Of a stretch of 64,000 nucleotides of DNA, positions 45,007-56,371 are shown piece after piece. This DNA comes from Solen grandis (lineage: Eukaryota > Mollusca > Bivalvia > Adapedonta > Solenidae): the NCBI GenBank assembly GCA_021229015.1, contig CM037781.1:33335525-33399524 (forward strand). Direction: 5' to 3'. The notes below the pieces were generated by a model. It had not been told where the DNA came from and made no database searches. It worked only from the letters and a program-made list of their open reading frames with translations. The stretch's first letter is position 1, and each line of letters begins with the position of its first letter. A program made the position numbers and the translations under genes.

Positions 45007-46952
45007 ATGTCGGACCTGTCAAAATCCACACCGAAGAAAGAGAGGAATCCCAACTACACAACGGTGGACTGCCTTTTGCTCTGTGATTTGATGGGAAAAC
45101 CTTCCCATATTGATGGTTTAAGCAACCATCAGTTGCAAAGGCATAGATTTACACAAAGTAATCAGATATTTTGTTTTTAAATGTTCCCTAATCTTATTTA
45201 TATTATCGATGATATTATTTTGAAGTTTCTTTTTGTCCGTCAAAAATCAAAACTTTCGTAGATAATTATCGAGATTGTTTTGAATTATTTCACTTGAACA
45301 TGGATGTATCGGTCAACAATGAGTGATTCGAAGCTTTTTTTTCAAACTAGTTGATAGGCTTTCTTAACATTGCGTCAAAATTTCATCATTGATAATTTAA
45401 TTGATATTTGATCATAAGACCATAATATTTTTAGTTTTTTATCATTTACAAAAATAAATAAATCCAATGATGGACCCCATGTATTTCATTAGATCTAATA
45501 TAATTTGTATAGCCTCCTCCTTTGGTATTAAGAAAATAACGCCCAATTCCATGATCAAACATCATGTCTACCTGTTCTTGATGGTACTGAGTACTTACCT
45601 GCGCAATATATAAACTCCTCCTTTGTTTTCAGAGATAACATCAGCAACAAAAAAAAATTATGGACCACTGTGGCTGAGAAATTTAATTCTCAATCCCAGC
45701 ATGAAAGATCAGCCAATGATCTCTCTAAGAAGTGGGACAACCTGGTGCAGTGCCATCGTCCAAGGTACCAGGACTATGTTAGAGAGTTGAGCAGAACTGG
45801 TACGAAACACTGAATAATGATACCAGTATATTATTTATCTATAAATTGGAAACAAAAAAAAGTTGAAGTAAAATATCCTAATGCAACTGAAAGGAAGTAC
45901 ATGTACTTCATACTGATAAGAAAAAATGTATATCATTATTAAACATAACTATTGTTAATTATTTACAAAAGTCAAACTTTGTCATAAATATTTGTTTTGT
46001 TTAAAAATTACGATTATCTGTAAAGTAATCAAATATTGTAACAACTATTTAGGAGGTGGTCAGGGTCATATGATACTTTCTGAAGTGACGGATGCTGTGA
46101 TGAATGTGATAGGCAAAGGGAATGTAAATGTTGTTGGAGTTGACAGTCAGTCTGATGGCTTAGATTCTACAATGCTGCAGATGTTTAGGTAAAAATGTTC
46201 TGAACACGATACTGAATTGTGAATCTATGAAAAGAAAGTTATTTACTGTTTGTTTTGTCATATCATTATATACAAATAATATTATCAATATTTTTTTTAA
46301 TTATTACAAATGTTTCTTTTACTGCATTCGTTAAAAAAAATCTAAATTAACACAATCTGTATTAAATAAATGGTTGTTGTTTATATAATTTAATGTTTAA
46401 CCATTCCAGCACATGCACCAGTGAGTCATCCGATGACATTTCAATGACATTAAATCCGGAAGTTACGTAAGTTGATAAGCAAATTTCTAATTATTTAGGA
46501 GCAAGAAAATAATTTAAAAGTAAAACCTATATTCATACTTCACTTTTGTGGATTTTAATTAAAACATAGATTGTGAGAAATCACTTTGAAATAAACTTGC
46601 ACTGCAACTATTAAAGTGCCAAAAGCATCATACGACAAATTAATTGATGTTATAAAACAAAATAAGCAATGTGAGACATTTCAATGGTAAAAAGACTCCA
46701 TTAAACTTTATTTCCATGACCAATAGGTTAAAAAATCAAAAGCAATAAAACTGCTTAAGGGCAAACTCCAAACAAAAAATAAATACACACACAAAATAAT
46801 TTGAATTATTGAGCAATTTAGCAAGCATTCAATTGGTACAATGAATGTATAATTAATGTCAGAAGTCCTCTACAGGCAGTTGTCATACAGCAGAGCCAAG
46901 CAGCAGTGCAGCAACAATCTGTGTACAGCCACAGTGTGCACACTGTGTGACA
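45007..46952 (+). CDS. Harbinger Myb/SANT-like protein, about five exons
   Basis: DNA-binding accessory protein that, in this superfamily, helps bring the transposase to the nucleus and termini. Exon 1 from ATG 45007 (MSDLSKSTPKKERNPNYTTV); exon 2 45633-45799 (KKKLWTTVAEKFNSQSQ, then ANDLSKKWDNLVQCHR), which carries the SANT-like tryptophans; exon 3 46053-46188 (GGGQGHMILSEVTDAV); exon 4 46410-46466, Ser/Asp-rich; exon 5 from 46863, Gln-rich (AVVIQQSQAAVQQQSV), ending near 46952. Splice sites were chosen by eye; the exon 1 donor (near 45158) and the phases after exon 3 are uncertain. No premature stop in the exons as drawn. Confidence 0.5.
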
Positions 46953-47518
46953 TGTACAGATATCCTCAACCTAAAAAAGAGGAAGCTGCAGTTAGAGATT
47001 GCTTTGTTAGAAAAAAAATTGAAAATGTAAATTATGTTTATTTTATTTTTTTATTTTTTTTTGTTTGTTACAAAAATTAACTTCAACATGGAACATTTAC
47101 ATTCTCTCTTCATAAGGTAGCATAAAAATAAAAGAAAGCTGAAGAGTTCTGATATCACAAATTACTACTTTTTAAAATGAAAATTTTGATTCATAAGTTA
47201 ACTATTTCAAACCAATGCCTTGCATGTTAAAGAAATGTTAGTTTTATACTTAGGTGATGGTAAAACTATGCAGATTACCATTTTACTGATAAAACTGGTG
47301 GTTATGATTTTGAAAATTCAATTTGAAATTTATTGAAAATATATATATAGATGTTCAAATGTAAAGCATGTGATATTTAAAAATTTTGATCATGAAAAAT
47401 CTCCCAGCTTAGAGACTCTCATGAAATAACAGCCAAATTCTTATATACACATCTTAAATAATGCAAAAATAATTTTATTATAATTCTATGTAAATTTTAA
47501 TCAATATCATTTTTTTAT

Positions 47519-48788
47519 TTATTCTTTTAAATTAAGTAATACAAAATTACTAAAGTGTGTCACTGCTACATGATCTCTGTAACGCAAACCAACTAGATGC
47601 TGATTCTGCTGCTGTTGCTGCTGCCCATCAGTACTTGAATCGTCCAGCTGTCCACACAGTGGTATACCACGCCTTTTACAAATGTTGTGTAACACAACAC
47701 ATGCAATTATCACTCTGAAAAAATTTATTCAATCTTAAAATGCTTTGTCCATCATACTCCACACACGAGATAATTACTTCACTGTGCTATAACAGTTTTC
47801 AAACTTACCATTTGAAACAGCACTTTATTTTTTTACCATTTACCCTTTTATTAAAATATATATAAATATTAAAAAATATTGTCAATTAATAAAATATTTT
47901 TGATGTCATTTATTTCCAGGTCTTATTTATACAAATTGTTTTTGTCTATTGGTAGGCCATTTTATTTTATGAGGTAAGACTTACAAAAAAAAAATCTATT
48001 ACTTTCACACTTTGGCAGGATGCAGCTGAACTTCAGTGTGAAGCACACCAAAGCGTCTCTTCAGCTTGCCAATCCCTCGCTCTACCTTAGAGCGTGTGAT
48101 CTTATGGCTTCTGCAAGTAAAGAAAATTATATATGGAACTCTGGTATCCTGAATTTTCAATATTATTCATATCAGCTCATAACATTAATTTGCTATGCTA
48201 CGCTGCAGTAGCACAGGGAAATAACATTGAAAGCTGATTTTAATTGGATTGCCTAATTTCTAATAAATCAAACCTCAATAATTTTGTTATATGTGCAATA
48301 TAAAATAAAAAAAATAAATCCAAATCTCAGGATTTTTATGCAGACATCATAACCTATTAAATAATGTCATTTTTGTATCAAATGAATTGAACACGCATAT
48401 AATATTATCGTCATTACCGTCTGTTATATTTTGTTTCATACACTTGTATGTGAATGAAGCAGTGCTGCATATCTTCTCAGCACAGTTGTGTTGTTTTTCA
48501 TGTTTTCAACATTGCATTTTATCTGTATATTGACAAAAAAAAAAATGATATGAATAAGTGTTTTTTTTTCCTTTTATTTCAGGCTTAATAAAGTATGTAC
48601 CTGTTGTAGGCCTCTTGTGCATGACCCTGTGGGTTGATATATGGGGTCAATAACCATCTCTTGCAAGGGTAGCCACTATCCCCCAAAAGGTGACACTGTC
48701 CAACACCAGGAAGTCCCCTCTCCATTAGCTGGTTAAGTCCACTCTCCCTAAGTATCCGGCTGTCATGGACTGACCCTGGCCAGCGAGC
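47519..48788 (-). CDS. Harbinger DDE transposase, C-terminal exons
   Basis: Nuclease of the PIF/Harbinger (HARBI1) family, cutting DNA at the element ends. Minus-strand exons: 48601-48788 (WPGSVHDSRILRESGL and LLGDSGYPCKRWLLTPYINP, containing the second catalytic Asp), 48011-48110 (KITRSKVERGIGKLKRRFGV with the catalytic Glu region), and 47519-47714 (VIIACVVLHNICKRRGIPLC, Gln-run, stop). Splice phases agree for the first junction. The N-terminal half with the first Asp is lost in the gap. No stops in the visible exons, so the copy may be young. Confidence 0.7.
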
Positions 48789-48888
48789 NNNNNNNNNNNN
48801 NNNNNNNNNNNNNNNNNNNNNNNNNNNNNNNNNNNNNNNNNNNNNNNNNNNNNNNNNNNNNNNNNNNNNNNNNNNNNNNNNNNNNNNN
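48789..48888. other. assembly gap, 100 N
   Basis: Exactly 100 undetermined bases join a Harbinger element on the left to a gypsy element on the right. The true distance is unknown, and any ORF read across it is an artefact. Confidence 0.98.
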
Positions 48889-48890
48889 AC

Positions 48891-50885
48891 AACCCACTCA
48901 CATATGTGCTTACCACAGCCAAGCTTGATGCCACGAGTCATCGTTGGGTAGCAGCTTTGGCAAACTTCAACTTTTCCATCCGGTATAGGGCGGGCAAGTT
49001 GAATGCAGATGCTGATGGTCTGTCTCGCATCCCTATAGTATTTCCAGAAGCAGTACAAGCTATTTGCACAGCTGTTACTGTTGATGCACCTTTAGCCATG
49101 TGCGTGTCTGCTGGTTGTTTGCCTCCTTCGGCCGAGGAGGTAAGGGATCAGTACGACGGCTTCCAGAAGGTTGACTGGAAAGTGGAACAAGCACAGGACA
49201 AAGTGTTGTCCAGGGTCTCAGGCCTTCTTCGTAGTGGTTTCCGCCCCAGGGAGGAGGAACTCAGGCGTGAGCCTTGGCAGGTACAGCGATTTCTTAGGGA
49301 ATGGAAACGTCTTATCATTCAAGACGGCGTCCTGTACCGAACCACTACGCAAGATGGCCAGCCTTGCAGACAACTGGTTCTGCCAGTGTCTTACAGAAAA
49401 CTTGCTCTCAAGGGGGTACATGAGGATGTTGGGCATCCTGGCAAGGAAAAGACACTGTGGTTGGCAAGGCAACGGTTCTATTGGCCTGGTCTTGAGAAAG
49501 ACGTAAATGCAAAGGTGGAAGCCTGTGAGCGTTGTATTCGCAGGAAAGCCCCTATACAAACAGCAGAATTGGTCAATATCAAAACATCGAGACCTATGGA
49601 GTTGGTTTGCACAGACTTTTTAACCCTGGAAACATCTAAGGGTGGTTTCGAGCATATCCTGGTGATAACAGACTGTTTTACCAGGTATGCACAGGCTGTT
49701 CCCTGCAGAAACCAGACCGCGCAAACCACTGCTAGGGCTCTTTACGACCACTTCTTTCGCTATTACTCTTTTCCCGAAAAGCTCCATAGTGACCAAGGCA
49801 GGAACTTTGAAAGCAGGGTTATTGCTGAGCTTTGCAAACTTGCTGGCATTGCAAAGACTCGCACGACGCCATATCATGCGCAGTCTAACCCGTCTGAACG
49901 TTTTAATCAGACACTTTTGAAGATGCTGGGCACTATGGAGACTGAACAGAAGCTTGACTGGAAGTCCTACATTGCTCCTCTTGTGCAGGCCTACAATGCT
50001 ACAAGGAGTGATGCTACAGGCTTTTCCCCACATTTCCTCATGTTTGGCTGGCATCCTCGGCTGGCAGTTGGTGCATACTTGGGGACCGGATCAAGACCTG
50101 ATCGGCTTGATCATCAGTCCTATGCTGAAAAGCTTAGGACAAGATTAAGTTATGCATATCAGTTAGCTGCTGCTGAGTCGGCTAAACAGGGGGCCAAGGG
50201 AAAGCTGTACTACGACCAGCGTGCTAGGGCATCACGATTGGAAGTGGGTGATCGTGTTCTAGTACTCTCTGTTGGCCATAAAGGGAAACATAAGCTGGCC
50301 GACAGATGGGAAGAACGCCCATATGTCATTGTTTCCATTTCCAATCGGGACATTCCAGTCTACAATGTACAACGTGAGGATGGGCAGGGTAAGATTCGAA
50401 CCTTACACCGCAACATGTTGTTGCAATTTAATGTCCTGCCTCCTGATCCAGCACCTGAAGTGCTTCAAAAGCCCGTTAGGCGTGGCAAGACGGTGAATCA
50501 GCTAGGAGAGGAACCAGAGTCTGACTCTGACTCTAGTTGTAGTTCCCACTCAGGGGTTTATGTAATTCCCCAGAGGAGGTCACGTGACCTCAGTCCAGAT
50601 AGCTCACGGCCTACCCGGTCTATGGAAAATTCTTTCCATAGTGATAAGATAGATCCTGTGGACACTCAGTCTATGGTACAGATACCACCCTCTCCTGAGC
50701 CTTTAATTCAGCCATCGCCTGAGCTCGAACCTGACACTCCACCTTCTCCAGTCCAAGACGTGGTGGAGCAACGTCGCTCAACAAGGATCAGGAAGCCACC
50801 TGACCGACTCGGTCAATGGCTGTTTCCTCTAGAGGTTACTATAAAACCAGTTTCTGACAATGATGTGACTGAGTATTTTGTCTGA
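48891..50885 (+). CDS. pol: gypsy polyprotein: RNase H C-terminus and integrase
   Basis: Partial at the 5' side (gap). RNase H end: HRWVAALANFNFSIRYRAGK then NADADGLSRIP. Integrase zinc part: HEDVGHPGKEKTLW and CERCIRR. Core Asp in VCTDFLTLE, second Asp in KLHSDQGRNF, Glu in SNPSERFNQTL. C-part: KHKLADRWEERPYVIV (GPY-like). The tail of about 130 residues is Ser/Pro/Glu-rich and basic near the end (VEQRRSTRIRKPPDRLGQWL). No stop or frameshift in 665 codons, and synonymous-looking GC content is higher than in the flanks. It inserts double-stranded element DNA into chromosomes. Confidence 0.82.
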   Translation, partial: NPLTYVLTTAKLDATSHRWVAALANFNFSIRYRAGKLNADADGLSRIPIVFPEAVQAICTAVTVDAPLAMCVSAGCLPPSAEEVRDQYDGFQKVDWKVEQAQDKVLSRVSGLLRSGFRPREEELRREPWQVQRFLREWKRLIIQDGVLYRTTTQDGQPCRQLVLPVSYRKLALKGVHEDVGHPGKEKTLWLARQRFYWPGLEKDVNAKVEACERCIRRKAPIQTAELVNIKTSRPMELVCTDFLTLETSKGGFEHILVITDCFTRYAQAVPCRNQTAQTTARALYDHFFRYYSFPEKLHSDQGRNFESRVIAELCKLAGIAKTRTTPYHAQSNPSERFNQTLLKMLGTMETEQKLDWKSYIAPLVQAYNATRSDATGFSPHFLMFGWHPRLAVGAYLGTGSRPDRLDHQSYAEKLRTRLSYAYQLAAAESAKQGAKGKLYYDQRARASRLEVGDRVLVLSVGHKGKHKLADRWEERPYVIVSISNRDIPVYNVQREDGQGKIRTLHRNMLLQFNVLPPDPAPEVLQKPVRRGKTVNQLGEEPESDSDSSCSSHSGVYVIPQRRSRDLSPDSSRPTRSMENSFHSDKIDPVDTQSMVQIPPSPEPLIQPSPELEPDTPPSPVQDVVEQRRSTRIRKPPDRLGQWLFPLEVTIKPVSDNDVTEYFV

Positions 50886-51669
50886 TTTTCTCTCCTTGTT
50901 TGAATTTTTTTTTTCTTGTATTCTCATTGTATCTGTGTTTTTATATTCCCAAACTTACAGTTGCCAATTTATTCCAAGCTAAATGCTGTTAACTTATTTA
51001 TAATGTGGCCCAGATTAATACATTATTACTATTTCAGCATGAAAGCTCTTTATATGTCTGTTTAAATGCAGATACATTTCTATTTAAATGTAGAATTATG
51101 GAATAAATGTCTTTGATGCTATATATGCTTGTATAGTGTTTTCTGTTTAGATACAGGAATAGGGAATATAATTATGTATGTTTAGTTTTGTAATATTCTG
51201 TATACTAAGAATGTGGTATTGTCTCGTTTTTACCTATAATTAAAAAAAAAAAAAAAAACAGGTTCAGAGATGTTGGAGTCACCAGACTGTGTGGGTTTTA
51301 CCATGTTTTTTTATTTAACTTCCTGGTCACTCTGTTTGTTTATTTACATTTGACAGATCGGTGTCGTGGCCTGGAAAATGACCTCTATATGTGTAAGAAT
51401 ATTGCCTGCTTATGTACATACTGACCGTCTGTGTTTATTTAAGTTAGTGTGTGGGACTCTGACCTTTGCACTGTGCAGTATGTTTTGAGTTTATTGCAGG
51501 TGGTGTATCCTGATAGGGATAAGCTGTCATCTGTATATTTTGTTTCAGGTTAACATTCTGTTTGATATACTCATCAATGCATTGTTTGATTTGTAGACCT
51601 ATATTAAACATGAGGTGCTGTTTTTATTTGTATAAACGCCAGGAGACATTTCTCCCTGGGGAGGGAGTA
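50886..51669 (+). other. gypsy 3' non-coding region and polypurine tract
   Basis: No ORF. Contains an A17 run (51242-51258) and ends in GGGGAGGGAGTA immediately before the LTR, the expected plus-strand primer. Confidence 0.6.
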
Positions 51670-52237
51670 TGTTACCCATGCAATTTTATGAGTATATTTT
51701 AAGTAGGCAAGCAAGATGTTCTTGTATGTTTTTATTGTGCTTGTCACTGATGTTGGCATGAGTGTTCAGTCTTTGTCCCTGTGTGAGTGTGTTTGTTTAA
51801 GGTTTGACTGAAAGCATGCGTGTCAGGTTGTGAGTGCTAGTCTGGTGGCTGCTGGGAGAATTAACCAACTGTAACGTTCCTTTCTTCCTTTTGGCTAACC
51901 CTTTCTTACTTCACTCTGGGTCTGACTTTTGTCTAAGCAACACTTATTTAGTAGTTCTTTTAAAAGAGCATTCTGTATTTATTTAAATTTAATTTGTCAG
52001 TAAAGCCGCCCGGTAAGTAAAGTCATTCTGTTATTTTTATATTTAGATTGAGATGAATGTATTAATACTGAAATGATTGAAATGATTGAAATGATATGTT
52101 ATATTATTTATTTGAAAGAATTATAATTATGTTTTCTCTATTTCAGGTTATTGCTATTATTATTATTATCATTAGTAATCTATTAAAACAACTGAACCTG
52201 CAACCGGTATCTTCTCATTTATTGAGCCCCGGTAACA
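51670..52237 (+). repeat. gypsy 3' LTR, 568 bp
   Basis: Starts TGTTACC and ends GGTAACA, a perfect 7-base inverted terminal pair, directly after the purine tract. The next five bases (CATAT, 52238-52242) would be the target duplication. Partner LTR not in the window. Confidence 0.7.
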
Positions 52238-54069
52238 CATATCATAATTTAAAAGGCAATGATAATACAACACCACAGAGTTCAATAAGTATATGCTTTG
52301 CATCTATAACAGACCAAGTGTACGAGAGGCATTTATTCAGTCTTATCTTTGTTGCTACGCGAGGTGACTTGTAATATGTATTACATGAATACAAATAGAC
52401 ACGTTTATTTCAAATTTTAAATATATCGATCTTTTTAAGCATTTTGCGTGACACAGACAAGTAAATGAAAACCGTATTAAAGAGTGGTGATTTCTAAAAC
52501 AGGAGTTAATGCAATGAAGCGGAAAACAATACATCAAGTATCTGCTTTGCCTCTCTATCAATCTTAGAATGGCATTTAATATATTTATTTCTTTCTCCAC
52601 CATGCAACATTTGGACGGAATCTTCACGCGATTTATGATTTGATAAAATGACTTAGGTATATATTGATCAATACCGAAGGTCTCCGTAGGTATATTAGTA
52701 TATCACGATCAATACCGACTGCCTACAGTTACCACTTAAGCAAGGATCAATTGGACACGATTTTAATTGAATTATTCATAATCTCAGATATATTGAATGA
52801 TATGGCAAGTCAGGCGATTTCCTTATATATACACATCATATCGTGTATGTATGTATGACATCTGGCTTACATAATTTAAAAAAAAGCATTAAACTATTAA
52901 AATAATTATCTAGATTTAATATCCTTATGGAAAGATTAGTGTGAAAATACATTTTAGGCGACCTGCGTATATTAGTTGACGCATATAGTCATGCTTGTCA
53001 GGTGCATGTTGAAACACAAAGTACCATATGATTAAAAGCGCAATTTATTTTATTGTTATTTTTGTTGGGCTTATTTGTGAAACGAACATGCCAAAATATG
53101 GTGGTATCCTTGAGTCCAATGTGAAACAATCGCTAATCCACAACCATTTAGCTCCTGATTGCTGTGGGTTCGAACCAAAATAGGACTATACGGATATTTC
53201 ATTTCAGGGTACCTTTCAGTTAGGTTGGAAGCCGTAAACCGTCTCAATGACGACATTTGCATGACAGAAATTATTATTTTTTTTTTATTTTTTTTTTTTA
53301 AATAAATTTATACCCTTAATATTTCCGCATACGAATTTATACCCTATATATTTCCGCATACCTTATTGGAACAGAACCCACAAAAACATTGACATAATTA
53401 CCACCATTTATCTGCTGAATTGGTCGAATTCAGATATATCATTATTCCTAGTGTGAATGCATTATCAGCAACAGCTCATGTAAAAACCATGTAATTCGAT
53501 TGTAGAACGGGACATGAAAGGACGGGACAAGGGTGATTCTTACAATCCCCGCATAACAATGTGAAGCTGGAAAGCTTTCGACAGATACGTTGGTTTTTTA
53601 TTCATAGCGCTTTATTGCCACTGTTTACTTCCCGAAATTTTACGGAATATCACGATAAGCGGCCGAAGATAAATATATTCTGTAAACTGACCTTTTTTTA
53701 TTCATGCAATAGTGTATATTCAAGAAAAAATCGTACATCACTACAATGAAGGGGAAATCACTGCGTCGCTGCTTATTCAACGCAAAATCAGTTCGCTGGC
53801 TTTTGCCTCCCTGCTAATCTCATTACATAATAGAAGCTCCGAAATAATAATAATAATAATAATATATATATACACAAGATTAATATTGATGCAAAGCATG
53901 TTTTTGAAGCACGAATTAAATAATGCAAAGCCATACAGAAAGGTCCAAAAACCAATTTAAAAAAAAGTAAAGAAAATACTTAGTAGATATATTCTGTGAT
54001 GATGATTTGAGATACCATTAATTAACTAAACTATCGATCAATGAAGATACATTTTAAAGCAGGTAATTA
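52238..54069. other. intergenic, no gene recognised
   Basis: AT-rich. A 27-bp direct duplication (TTTATACCCT..ATTTCCGCATAC) lies at 53307-53361, T runs at 53277-53300, and (AAT)n at 53843-53862. The short ORFs look random. Confidence 0.45.
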
Positions 54070-54634
54070 CTTTTTAGCTCACCTGAGCACAACGTGCTCA
54101 AGGTGAGCTATTGTGATCGCCCTTCGTCCGGAGTCTGTCGTGCGACGTGCGTTGTGCGACGTGCGTCGTCAACAATTTGGCTTGTTAACACTCTAGAGGC
54201 CAATCTTCATGAAACTTGATCAGAATGTTTCTCTCCATAAAATCTTGGACATGTTTGAAATTGGCTCATGTGGGTCAAAATGTAGGTCACGATGTCAAAT
54301 CTTATAAAAACATTTTAACACTCTAGAGGCCACATTTTTGGCCAATCTTCATGAAACTTAGAATGTTTCTCCATAAAATCTTGGACAATTGGTCATGTGG
54401 GGTCAAAAAGTAGGTCATGATGTCAAATCTTAGAAAAACCTTGTTAACACTCTAGAGGCCACATTTTTGGCCATATCTTCATGAAACTTGGTCGGAATAT
54501 CTGTTTCCATAAAATCTTGGAAAAGCTTGAAAGTGGGTCATGTGGGGCCAAAAAGTAGGTCAATATGAAAAATCCAACCTATGTTGCTCAATTATAATCA
54601 GGTGAGCGATTCCGGGCCATCATGGCCCTCTTGT
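54070..54634 (-). mobile_element. pearl-like element, core type 3, reversed
   Basis: Hairpin GAGCACAACGTGCTC at the left with TTTTTAGCTCACCT, GTGCGACGTGCGTCGTC tract, three to four type 3 units (CACTCTAGAGGCCACATTTT), and 5' end GGGCCATCATGGCCCTCTTG. Complete at both ends. Confidence 0.78.
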
Positions 54635-55520
54635 ATTGGAATAGTTAGGGTCTGCAAGATGCATGGAATTTCCAGACATTTAAGCTACTAAGGTGGTATT
54701 AACGTCAATGTAAAAAAAAAACAAAAAAACATCATCATTAGTAGCAGCAGCTACAACAAGAAGGGCAATGATGGAGAAACAATTCATTACAGATAAGATT
54801 TTATTTGTTAAGGGATTTAGGTACAGGTCCCGGTATTAATCAACAATCTTCCCGATAGTTATTACTTCCCTTGATAACGTAGCGTGGCGTAGGAGTATGA
54901 CATTCATTTTGTGTTGATGATATATTTAAAATTAAAGATATGTTTACAAGACTTTACAACATATGCTATGTAATGTTTAGTTAAATTTACCCATTTCAAG
55001 CACTAAACATACTGGGACCGCATATTTGGCATGGGGCCATACATTAGACATGTTCGCTACGGCCATATGTATAGTGTTGTGTGTTTTTAAACTTTCTACA
55101 CTATGTTGTACTACTTATTTTTAAACTGCTGTTTCATTATTTTTTCAAGTTGACGGTTTGTATCTAAAATCTGAATATTTTAATATCTCAAAAAAAAACG
55201 TCCATTTTTTTCTGAGCTTTAATGAATCAGGTTGCCTTGTAATGTCCGTTAACCGAGTTTTAAAACCCATTCCTACGAGTATAAGGAGAAGACATCAGAT
55301 ACACATTATGTGTCCAGTTTCTTTTTAATAACGATAGAAGATTTGCATATTTTGAATCTTGTTAATCGATTCATAAAGTGTTTTTTAATATGACATGTTT
55401 TTATTTCACAATAGTAACAGTGGTTGCTCCCTGTTTTGATTATGCGGCTCCTTTGGCAAATAAAAGAAAAATCTATTCAAAACTGACGCCACGTCGTCAG
55501 TAAATTTATATTCCTTCACC
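54635..55520. other. intergenic, no gene recognised
   Basis: AT-rich; nothing supported. Confidence 0.4.
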
Positions 55521-55521
55521 T

Positions 55522-55640
55522 CACCGTCGACCATGGTATTCTACTAGATGTATTACGAAGCCAGTATGGAGTGTGCGGCACAGCATTAGCTTGGGTCAAC
55601 TCTTATCTTCGACCAAGGGCTGTTGTTTTGAGCAGCTATC
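55522..55640 (+). pseudogene. LINE reverse transcriptase fragment
   Basis: One frame reads TVDHGILLDVLRSQYGVCGT then ALAWVNSYLRPRAVVL, the segment just after the first catalytic box of CR1/Jockey-type RT ('FDTVDH..LL..L...GI.G.aL.W..SYL..R'). It is only about 40 codons long, with no flanking domain. Confidence 0.6.
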
Positions 55641-56328
55641 ATTCCTGTTACAGTGACCGACTGTATGGATCCTCAATGGTACAAGTATAAACAATGAGTC
55701 TTCGGTTGTAGGGTTGAAGATTTTGAGTAAAAATAATGTGTTAAAACAATTGTAAATTGAAGTTAACTGAAGTTAAAAAATAACAACATTCCCTCTTTAA
55801 AAACATTACTGTGCTCTGATGAGTTGTCTCTCCACATATAATGTTACCTGGTAGCTTTAACACCTAATTTAGAATATTTTGATTCTGATAGCATTATATT
55901 GAAGTGCAACACATATTCAGTTTGAACACTTGCACCGAAGTTAGCAACACTTCATGCGCAATAAGTTCTTTTGAATGGTCACACTATTGAAATTTTCTCC
56001 AGTTTGAATAAGATGCAGCTGTATAGCATACCATACAGTGAATGTCAGTGATGTATAGTCTGTAAGTATTGTCGTTTTAAAGGAATATTTTGAAATTCTT
56101 AATGTGCAGGTTAGAACTGCAAAACGAAAATCAAATGACCTTTGTGGAATAAACTCCTGAGACAATGAGGGAAGCAATATGGCTAATTAAAGTGGGAAGG
56201 AGCTGCACATTCCCTACTTTAAAATTACATCCAGAGATGTGCTGCAACGCCCGCACGTACGGAATTATTACAAATATGGGGTCAGGGTGGGGAAATCGTT
56301 TAAATATTCAACACTACACCAGAACTGT
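55641..56328. other. intergenic, no gene recognised
   Basis: AT-rich; nothing supported. Confidence 0.4.
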
Positions 56329-56332
56329 GCGC

Positions 56333-56363
<31 letters not shown>

Positions 56364-56371
56364 TGTGTGTG
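56329..56371. repeat. (GC)n(GT)n dinucleotide tract
   Basis: About 18 bases of alternating GC followed by about 24 bases of alternating GT: pure purine-pyrimidine alternation over more than 40 bases, a classic Z-DNA-prone sequence. Confidence 0.85.

Larger units (their letters stand above)
44728..48788. mobile_element. PIF/Harbinger transposon, left part to the assembly gap
   Basis: Left terminus GGGGCCGTATTCAATATACA after CTG (CWG-type target). Carries the two genes usual for this superfamily: a Myb/SANT-like protein on + and a DDE transposase on -, both with introns. The other terminus is lost beyond the gap at 48789. Confidence 0.7.
48889..52237 (+). mobile_element. Ty3/gypsy LTR retrotransposon, 3' half, apparently intact
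   Basis: RNase H end, integrase and tail in one open frame (48891-50885), a 780-base non-coding stretch, a purine tract (GGGGAGGGAG, 51658-51667), then a 3' LTR 51670-52237. gag, protease, RT and the 5' LTR are lost in or beyond the gap. The IN-last order here is the usual gypsy order, unlike the element at 14871. Confidence 0.78.

Noticed and set aside
48585..49058. A 157-codon minus-strand frame running through the N gap
   Set aside because: It joins Harbinger transposase (left) with antisense gypsy sequence (right) across unknown bases; only the left part is real.
49171..50496. Several 64-144 codon ORFs in other frames over the gypsy integrase
   Set aside because: Shadows of the long open pol frame.
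53150..53200. tRNA-like GGGTTCGAACC word
   Set aside because: Only the B-box-like palindrome is present; no A box at a proper distance.
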